From: Clostridia bacterium | Lineage (GTDB): Bacteria; Bacteroidota; Bacteroidia; Bacteroidales; 4484-276 | Length of the DNA stretch: 33,176 bases | Direction: 5' to 3' | Assembly (NCBI GenBank): GCA_009928785.1 | Contig: SABY01000032.1 | Coordinates: forward strand, 1-33,176 | The notes under the pieces: generated by a model | The model's database searches: none | Told to the model about the DNA's origin: nothing | Seen by the model: only the letters and a program-made list of their open reading frames with translations | Translations under genes and position numbers: made by a program | In this document: piece by piece, positions 1 to 8,600 of the stretch | How positions within the stretch are numbered: the first letter of the stretch is position 1 | Layout of the letters: each line of letters opens with the position of its first letter

Positions 1-4
1 ACAT
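1..4 (-). CDS. Start codon of a gene running off the left edge (partial)
   Basis: Only the ATG (complement of 2-4) and one further base lie inside the window, so the product cannot be read. A gene is inferred because the 22 bases at 1-22 are identical to the start region of the giant repeat gene at 11484-11505, including an AAAGGAGG Shine-Dalgarno five bases before the ATG, and a TAnnTTTG promoter element lies upstream at 69-76. The second codon begins with T, as in the giant gene (ATG-TAT). The likeliest reading is a third paralogous surface protein, but that is inference from the leader alone. Confidence 0.6.
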
Positions 5-9
5 GTAAT

Positions 10-17
10 CCTCCTTT
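10..17 (-). promoter_or_regulatory. Strong Shine-Dalgarno of the left-edge gene
   Basis: On the minus strand the sequence reads AAAGGAGG, five bases before the ATG at 4-2. This is unusual here because most genes in the window lack any SD. The same motif and spacing precede the giant repeat gene. Confidence 0.75.
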
Positions 18-68
18 TTTAAAGATTTGTATTAGTTTAGGTTAATAAAATTTCCTGAATCGGGTTAA

Positions 69-76
69 CAAATATA
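69..76 (-). promoter_or_regulatory. Bacteroidetes -7 promoter element of the left-edge gene
   Basis: The minus strand reads TATATTTG, a perfect match to the Bacteroidetes TAnnTTTG element, 64 bases before the start codon at 4. A TTTG lies upstream (complement of 94-97), but the spacer is 17 bases rather than 19-21, so the -33 part is weak. The giant gene has the same octamer upstream. Confidence 0.6.
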
Positions 77-184
77 TGACTATTATTCAAAATCAAACAT
101 CGTTTTTTAACGTTTTTTAATGAAGGTCACACCCCTGCCCGCTTTGCAGCGACAATAGTAATTGTTTTTTTTGAAGAAAAAGTT

Positions 185-2500
185 TCATTCCTGTTTTTTT
201 AACAAAATCTTAGTACTAAAATGATGCTCGCCCTGGCTGGCCTGAATAAAATAAATTCCGTTTTTATGCATGGTAAGATCGATGACCAGGTATTTGTTTC
301 CATTCAATTCTCCCACTTCTCTTTTTACGGTCAAAACCAGTTGTCCTAACTCATTGTAAACTTCTGCAACAAAGGGTTCCTGGTCATCGGGCACAGACAA
401 ATAAAATAATCCGTCGGAAGGATTTGGGTAAACTGCCATTTGCGTATGCTGAAAAGGATCGGCAATTCCAACGAGGGTGTCGATGGTAAGAACCATTTCA
501 GCTTCGTCGAACACCACACATGGCGTAAGCGGAAAAGCGGTAAGGTTCAACACCGCTCCGGCGATGGCTATATCAGCAATGCCGGGAGTATAGACGGCAT
601 CAAGATTTTCGAAGTTGTCGAATGTGCCATCTCCGGAGGTACTCCAGATGCTAAGAGAATAGTTCGATGCGGTGCCATCGAGCTGATGGGTTTCATTTTT
701 CGGGATGGTGGCATCCACACCAGCATTTGCTATAGGTGTGTAAACAATGGCAAGCAGCAAATCATCAGAAACAGGCGCAGTACAAGGGAATGCGGGCTGT
801 GCAGTGAGTGTAAGCGTAGCCTCGCCGGTAGTAATATCTTGCTCGCCGGGGTTATAAAGTGTATTTAAATTCCCTGCGTCATCAAAAGTTCCGTCGCCAT
901 CAGTACTCCACAGCACTTCATCGAAATTGCTGACATTGCCGGAGAGTTGAAGGTTGGCGTTTTGGCAGATGACGGCATCGGCACCAGCCGCCACCTCCGG
1001 CACAGCTTGTATGTTGAGCTGCAAATCATCCTGGATTGCGGTGGTGCAGGGGGCAATCGGTTGGCTTACCAGCGTTAACGTTACAACGCCATTATTGATA
1101 TCCTGTGTTCCCGGATAATACAGTGTTTGCAATGCGCTGGCATTTTCAAAAGTTCCATCGCCGGAGGTGATCCATTCGGTGGATGATTCGTTTTGCGCAT
1201 TTCCGCTAAGGAGTGCAGTTTCCGTTTCGCAAATGAGTATGTTTTCACCAGCATCAACAACAGGTAAAGGTGCCAGGGCTACTTCCAGAGCATCCTGCGC
1301 TGTTCCGGTGCATGGAGAAATAGCATTTACGGTAATGGTAAGTGTAGCTCCCCCGGCACTGATATCGGCCGAGCCGGGAAAATAGACAGTTTGTGGCTGC
1401 GCGGGCGCCTGAAAAGTTCCATCACCTGAGGAGCTCCACAAAGAAGTGACGCCATTAAGCATTACCGCTGAAGTGTTTACATTTTGGTTTTCACATCTGG
1501 TAACATCCAGACCTGCATCTACTGCGGGCATACTCACCACCGAAATCATAAGCGATGAAACGGAAGCTACAGTGCAAGGAGCCACCGCCTGTACGGTGAG
1601 TGTGAGCTGTGTACTTCCACCGTTGACATCCTGTATGCCGGGGAAATACACCGCATTAAGGGCAGAGGGATTATTAAAGGTTCCGTCGCCCGCTGTTGTC
1701 CACATTTGTGATGAACCATTCGACTGCTGGCCATTGAGCTGAGCCTGTGAAGTTTCACAAATGGTGATGTTGTTGCCGGCATTTGCAACAGGTGCCGGAG
1801 CTGCTTCTACATTTACGGAAGTAGAAATATTATCAGACCCATCAGTAACGATAACGAAATACTCCGTATCGACGAGTGGGAATGCTACCGGGTTGGGTAG
1901 ATTTGAGGTAAATCCGGGCGGCACAGAAGTCCACAAAAAAGTATGAGTGCCGGAACCTCCACTTGGCTCTACAAGTAGTTGCACCTGGCTGCCGGCACAA
2001 ACTTCGGAAGGAGTGGCCTGTGCAGTTATAAAAAACCCATTGGCATACAACGAATCCACACCGGAAAGGCCGTTGGCCACAAAGTGATCGCACGCAATAA
2101 CCATGTTGGGATTGCATATTGCTACAGCATCATACTCGCGCTGCACCGACCATGAGTAGATTTTAAAATTTACAAATTCATTATTGGCAAATCCATCTTT
2201 CTCTGTCGAAAAGGGATCGTTACCAAAAGCTATGATTCCTGTGTTTTGATTGCCCAGCCACGGGGTAGCACCTCCGCAGGCCATATCGCCCTGGTCGTCG
2301 AGATAAAACACGCCGATGTAATCGCCGGGATTGAGTAACACGCCATTGATATTAGGCTCGGCAGAAATGGGGATAGCAATGACAAAGGTTGAGAGTGTTG
2401 GATTGTACTCCCATCCGGGCGGAACCCCTTGTGCAAAGCTAAGTTGGCTCGCTAAAAGGGCAATGAAGAAAAGTAATTGGAGAAAGTACGCTTTTTTCAT
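185..2500 (-). CDS. T9SS-secreted surface protein with five ~88-aa Ig/PKD-like repeats
   Basis: Predicted exported protein of about 771 residues from the ATG at 2498-2500; an in-frame GTG at 2507-2509 would add three residues, but the signal peptide (MKKAYFLQLLFFIALLASQLSFAQ) starts naturally at the ATG. No SD is visible. Order of parts: signal peptide; an N-terminal domain with GDYIGVFYLDDQG...CGG that is shared with the giant neighbour; an Ig-like segment (~165-237); five repeats of ~88 residues (~238-680), each of the form AG...ICE...W(T/S)(T/S).GDGTF...Y.PG..D...G...LTL...PC; and a C-terminal T9SS type A sorting tail (VYPNPSDG...GIYFIQA...KILLKK). One Cys near the start and one near the end of each repeat suggest a disulfide; repeat 5 has lost the first (IPKNE instead of ICE-type). 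The likely role is structural or adhesive at the cell surface; no catalytic motif is seen. Confidence 0.85.
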   Translation of the reverse strand: MKKAYFLQLLFFIALLASQLSFAQGVPPGWEYNPTLSTFVIAIPISAEPNINGVLLNPGDYIGVFYLDDQGDMACGGATPWLGNQNTGIIAFGNDPFSTEKDGFANNEFVNFKIYSWSVQREYDAVAICNPNMVIACDHFVANGLSGVDSLYANGFFITAQATPSEVCAGSQVQLLVEPSGGSGTHTFLWTSVPPGFTSNLPNPVAFPLVDTEYFVIVTDGSDNISTSVNVEAAPAPVANAGNNITICETSQAQLNGQQSNGSSQMWTTAGDGTFNNPSALNAVYFPGIQDVNGGSTQLTLTVQAVAPCTVASVSSLMISVVSMPAVDAGLDVTRCENQNVNTSAVMLNGVTSLWSSSGDGTFQAPAQPQTVYFPGSADISAGGATLTITVNAISPCTGTAQDALEVALAPLPVVDAGENILICETETALLSGNAQNESSTEWITSGDGTFENASALQTLYYPGTQDINNGVVTLTLVSQPIAPCTTAIQDDLQLNIQAVPEVAAGADAVICQNANLQLSGNVSNFDEVLWSTDGDGTFDDAGNLNTLYNPGEQDITTGEATLTLTAQPAFPCTAPVSDDLLLAIVYTPIANAGVDATIPKNETHQLDGTASNYSLSIWSTSGDGTFDNFENLDAVYTPGIADIAIAGAVLNLTAFPLTPCVVFDEAEMVLTIDTLVGIADPFQHTQMAVYPNPSDGLFYLSVPDDQEPFVAEVYNELGQLVLTVKREVGELNGNKYLVIDLTMHKNGIYFIQASQGEHHFSTKILLKKQE

Positions 2501-2580
2501 GGCGATCACTATTATTATTTAGAAAATGTAAAAGTACAATTTCCGGCATAGCTATGAGCAGTTATAACAATTTTTTATAA

Positions 2581-2610
2581 AAAAAGGCCAACCTTGCGGT
2601 TGGCCTTTTT
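2581..2610 (-). terminator. Rho-independent terminator after the giant repeat gene
   Basis: A perfect 13-bp inverted repeat (AAAAAGGCCAACC / GGTTGGCCTTTTT) with a four-base loop ends in a T-run 22 bases past the giant gene's stop codon. It therefore separates the giant gene from the 771-aa gene downstream, which needs its own promoter. The symmetric A/T flanks would let it work in both directions. Confidence 0.92.
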
Positions 2611-2631
2611 ATTTAGGATTCAATTTAATGA

Positions 2632-5600
2632 TTATTCGACCGAAATGGGTTTTGTGATAACATTACCCTGAGTAGTCTCGATACGAACGAAGTACATTCC
2701 AGTTACGAAGCTCGAAACGTTGATCTGGAAATTGTTGCCTGTAACAGCCTGTGAGAATACAGTCTGACCAACATAGTTGACCAGTGTAACTTTTCTCAGG
2801 TCGTAATCAGAAGCAATATTGATTACTTCATTGGCAGGATTCGGATAAACGTTAATGCTGCGATCAACAGCCAGTTCGTTGAGTGAAGTGAGCGTCATGG
2901 TCATATCAACCACTCTGGACACACCATAAACTTCGAAGTTGTTGTCGTAGCTGGGATAGTTGGCGTCGTACATGAAGGTTACTTCAAAAGTTTCGCCGGT
3001 TGAAGGACGGTACAGTTTGAACATCATGTTTTCGCCATCTTCGAAGCCGTCGATAGCATCAGTGGAAGGATCGTCGCCCATGGCAAGTAATCTGATCATG
3101 CCATTTCTTACGTCAATCTCGGTGGTACCAACGCATTCGTCGTACTGATCGAAAGCACCCATGATGTCGCCAACCTGCATACTGCCAAGAACTTGATCAG
3201 CAAACAGGATGAAGTGCGGCTGTGAAGTGTTTACAGCAGCGTTCCAGGGAGTAGAATAATCAGTAGCAGCCGGAGGAGTTACAGCATTAGCAACAATAGA
3301 AGCTGTAAGATCAAACGGCGGGAAAGTAACGCTATAGTTTGCACCCGGACGGTTAACCAATAGGTAGGCCGAGCCAGGACGAATGAATTGCAACGGGCTT
3401 ACAACAGTAGTATCAGGCACCCAAAGCAATCCTTCTTCCCAACTGTAGATCAGCAGGATGTCGGCTCTGTGAGCACCAAATAAATCATCAATAGCCACCG
3501 GATAGTTGGTAAGACATGGGACATAGGTAAAGGCACCGCTAACAGCAAAGTCTGGAGAAACGGTATCGTAAGCTACATCACCATAAATTGGCAAGCAACC
3601 TTCGGCTTTGAATTTGGCTTTGTAGCCAATGGGCTGCCACAGACCAAGCTGGTTGATAGAAGGAATCGGTTCTGCCCAGAAATACTTACCATTTTTGTTG
3701 ATCATAATAACCAGACTCTGTGAACCGGGAACTACAACAACCGGATCCATTACCTCGGAAACCGAAGTGGTGGATTTGTCAACATAAGATGAAATACCTC
3801 TCCAAACAGTGCCGGGGAGTACTTCGATAATTTGTTGCGGGATGTAGATAATGATGCTTGCCTCGGCAATAACGCCGCAGTTGTCATCACCCAGAGCAGT
3901 GAGGGTAAGTGTTACCGAACCATTCCATTTGTCAACCAGTGGGCCAACATTGTAGCTTGTGATAGCTACGGCAGGATTATCAAAGAAACCATCACCTGAA
4001 GTTGTCCACAACACGCTTGAAGCGTTAGCTACAACAGGAGCCAGGCCAATGGGTAACCACTGTTCAAGATCGAAGTCGTAATTTTCGCAGGTAAGTTCCA
4101 TTTCCGGCATAAGTTCGATGGTCGGGTCAGCAACAATGAATAATGTCATTGCATCAACGGCTGGAGTATTACATCCACCCTCTGGCTGAGCAGTCAGGGT
4201 AAGGATAACCTCACCGGCAAGAACATCAGCAGGACCAGGTGTGTAGCAAGGATTCAAAGCAGTTGCATCGTCGAAAGCACCATCACCACCGGTAGTCCAC
4301 AGCAGTGAGCTGTAATCGTTGGCAGTAACGCCTGTGAAGCAATATTCAAGATCGCCTTCGCAGATGGTAGCATCCTGTAGATCAGAAATTGCAGGGCTTG
4401 GATCGAAGGTAATAGTGATGCAAGCTTCAACAGGAGTTGTACATGGATCAACAGGAATTGCTGTCAGACACAAAGTGATCGAACCAGCAAGTACATCTAA
4501 CGGATCAACTTCGTAGATCGGAGTCAGGCTGATGTCGTTATCAAAGAATCCATTGCCACCACTCCACAAAATACTGCTATAATTGGTTGCAGTTCCTGTT
4601 AGTTGGATGGTACCAACATTGTCGCACACGGTCATATCTGCACCGGCGCCAACCACAGGAATAGCCTGAATAGTCAGCACAACAGTATCGGAGATCATGC
4701 CAGCACATGGGATAACGGGATAACCTGTGAGCACAAGCTCGATAGACCCGGTTTCACCAATTGCAGGAGTATAAGTAGCATTGAGTAGGGTAGCATCATC
4801 AAATGATCCTAAACCACCACTCCACATTACTGAACTTACAAATTGTGCAGTTCCGCTAAGCATATACGAACTGCCTTCGCAAACCAGCGCATCGGCACCG
4901 GCATTAACGACAGGACCTTGCTGAATAGTAAGGTTCACAGTGTCGTAAGCTGGCATGGTGCAAGGATCGAAAGGATAAGCAGTAAGAATGAACTGAATCA
5001 TACCAAATTCGCCTAAGGCAGGAGTGTAGGTAGCATTAAGCATAGTAGCATTGTCGAAGCTGCCGGCTCCGCCCATCCACATCAGTGAACTGGCATAAGT
5101 GGCTGTAGCATCGGCAAATGTGTAGCTCATACCTTCACAGATAGTAGCATCAGCGCCGGCAAATACTGTCGGGTTAGAGTTGATAATTACAGTAGCGGTA
5201 TAGATACCGATATCTGAAGGCTCGCAACCATTGGCATCAACGATTGAAGTTACAACAACTACGTAGGTACCCACTGGCAGCATATCCATAAAGAGTTGAT
5301 CTCCTTCGTTTACAGTTACGCAAACTTCGGGTTCGGCATTTACAGTGTAGCAAACTTCAAATGGACCTGTGCCACCTAATACGTCGCAAAGCGTAACAGC
5401 AACTTCAGTACCCTCACAGTAGTTAAATACTGAACCGGTAACAGCGGTTTCGCCATTGAAACAGAACAGTACCATTGGCTCTTCGTTGATGATAACAGTA
5501 GCACCATAAGGGGAAGGATCAGCAAGGGCACAGCCATTGGCATCAACCATAGAGGTAACCTGGATGGCATAAGTACCCGGAGCAAGTACGTCGTTGAAAA

Positions 5601-8600
5601 GCGATTCACCTTCATCTACGGTTACACAAATTTCGGGTACAGCACCATTAATGGTATAGCAAACCTCGAATGGACCAGTGCCTGATAGTATTTCGCACAA
5701 GGTAACATTTACGGTTTCATTGAAACAATACTCGAAGGTATCGTTGTATCCGGCTTGTACGCCGTTGAAGCAAATGTGTGCATCTGGCTCGGGATTAACA
5801 ATCACAGTAGCCATGTACGGAGTTACGTCAGAAGCCATACAACCATTAGCATCGGTAATGCTGGTAATCTGGATGTCGTAGGTTCCGGCAGGCAGTATAT
5901 CGCTAAAGAGGTTTTCGCCTTCAGCAACGGTAACACATACTTCAGGTTCAGCATTAACGGTGTAGCATACTGTAAATGGGCCAGTTCCGGCAACGATGGT
6001 GCAAAGCTCCACGGTTACGGTTTCGTTGTAGCAATATTCAAATACTGATCCGGTAACGGCAACTACATCATTGAAGCAGAATGCTGCTACTGGCTCGGGA
6101 TTAATGGTAACGTAAGCTATGTAAGGCTGTACGTTTTGAGCAGCACATCCATTGAGGTCAGTAATTGAAGTAATAGTTACAACATGATTACCTACCGGCA
6201 ATACACCTGAGAACAGGTTTTCGCCTTCAGAAACGGTAACACAAACTTCGGGATCACCATTCAATGAGTAGCAAACTTCGAACGGACCAGTACCAGCCCA
6301 CACTTCGCATAGCGAAACGGTTACAATTTCATTGTAGCAATATTCAAATTCTGAACCAGTTCCTGCCAAATCACCATTGAAGCAGAATCCCAGGGCGGGT
6401 TCCTGATTCAGGGTAAGAGTCATGCATTCGGTTGCAGCAAGAGCACAAGGATCGATTGGCTGTGCAGTCAGGCAAAGGTCAACAGAACCAGCAAGAACGT
6501 CAGCAGCACTTGGTGAGTACTCTACATCTTCAACATCTGTAAAATTGAAAGTACCAGTACCAGTGGTTGTCCACAGCAGGCTGCTGTAATTTGAAGCAGT
6601 TGCATCAATTACAAATGGCTGATCGTATTCGCAGATAGTAGCATCGGCCAATGGTTCAACAACAGGAGCCATTTGGATGGTAAAGGTAAAGCATGCTTCA
6701 GCAGCAACAGTACATGGGTCAATCGGTTGGGCGGTTAAGCAAAGCTCAACACTGCCTGCGGCGAAATCATCAGCACTTGGGGTGTAGCAAGCATCTTCGA
6801 TGGTAGCATCAGCAAATGTTCCGGTGCCATTGGTTGACCACAGCAATGAAGCATAGTTTGCAGCAGTAGCATCGAAGCAATAGGGAAGTTCAGTTTCGCA
6901 AACTGTCATGTCGTCCATAGCAACAACCACAGGTGAAAGCTGGAAGGTAAGAACCAGGCAGTCAGAAACCGTGATATTACAAGGATCGAGCGAGAAAACT
7001 TCTATACAAAGCTCAACACTTCCGGCAAGAATGTCGGCAGCGCTTGGTGTGTAGGTAGCCATCAACAGAGTAGCATCATCAAATGAGCCTGATCCGTCAG
7101 TGGTAGTCCATAATACACCACTATAATTGGTTACAATAGGATTGGTTGTAAATACATCTGTTTCACAAATTACTGCATCGGCACCTGCGTTAGCAGTTGG
7201 CGGCTCCAGAATTGTAAGTTCCATGCAATCGATGTAGCCAGCCGTGCATGCAGAGCCATCAAGGGCTTCCAGACACAAAGTTACAACACCAATTTCACCA
7301 GCTCCGGGAACATAAGTAGGATTAACTACGTTGGCGGCGGGATCAAAAGTACCGGTTCCGGTAGTTGTCCAAAGAACACCACCAGTAGCATTTTCGACTG
7401 TAGCGCCTGTAAGCGGGAAAGTCTCGCCTGAGCAAATGGTTCCGTCAGGACCAGCATTAGCAATCGGCTGCTGGATAATGTACAGTGTCATGAGGTCAGC
7501 ATCGGGATAAGTACATGGGCTTTCTGGGAAAGCAACCATAATCAACTCAACCCATCCTCTGTCGATATCATCGGGACCAGGTGTGTAAATTGGGTCTTCG
7601 ATAAGCTGGTTGCTCCAGGTACCATCGCCTTCGCCATAGAATGCGAAATCCCAGAAGACGCCGTCAGCATAGGTAGTTGTACCATCCATTTGTGCACTTT
7701 CGCCTTCGCAGATCGACTGGTCGGGGCCTGCATCAGCAATCGGGAAGTACTGAATAGTCAGTGTCATGCAATCAGTGTCAGATACAGTACAAGGATCAAT
7801 TGGCGCTGCTGTGAGGCAAAGCTCTACTGAACCATTTGCAATGTCGCCATCACCGATGGTATAAACAGCATTGAGCAATGAAACATCGTTAAACGCACCG
7901 TCCCCAACCGAAGTCCACATTTGTCCACTTGCATTGGTAACAGAACCATTCAATTGATATTGTCCGTTTGTCCAGGGAGGCAGACAGAGATGTTCGCAAA
8001 CAACGCCGTCGGAACCTGCATTAGCAACAGGGTTCAACTGGAACATCAAATAAACATCGGCTGTAAAATCTTCACATGTTGAGCAACCGGTTCCGGTTAT
8101 GTGTAGTTCTACGAAGCCAGCGGCAAGATCAGCAACACCAGGAGTATAAACCGGATATTCGAGTGTGGCATCATCAAAGGTACCATCACCGTCAGTAGTC
8201 CAGAGCACACCGCAGGCATTCTCGATCAGATAAGGATCAGGCGTGAAGGTTGCATCTTCGCAAATGGTGTCCATTTCTGCAATTACAATATTTACAGGAG
8301 GCTGGAAGCAAAGAATCATGAAGTCTTCGTCTGCTATGCCCTGACAGGGATCCAGCGGAGAAGTGGTAACACCAATTTCGATACATCCGGTGAGATAATC
8401 AATCGGGCTTGGATTGTATGTTGGCTCAAGAATGGTTTCGCTGGGAGTAAAGAATCCGGCGCCATTGGTGGTAAACCATTGAATTGCATTGTAGTTGCTT
8501 GCTACTACCAAACCGGTAAAGTCGAATGGCTGATCGTAACAAATAGTTGCGGTGTCGGGGGTAATTTCAATCGACGACAGCAACTGAATGGTGATAAGGA

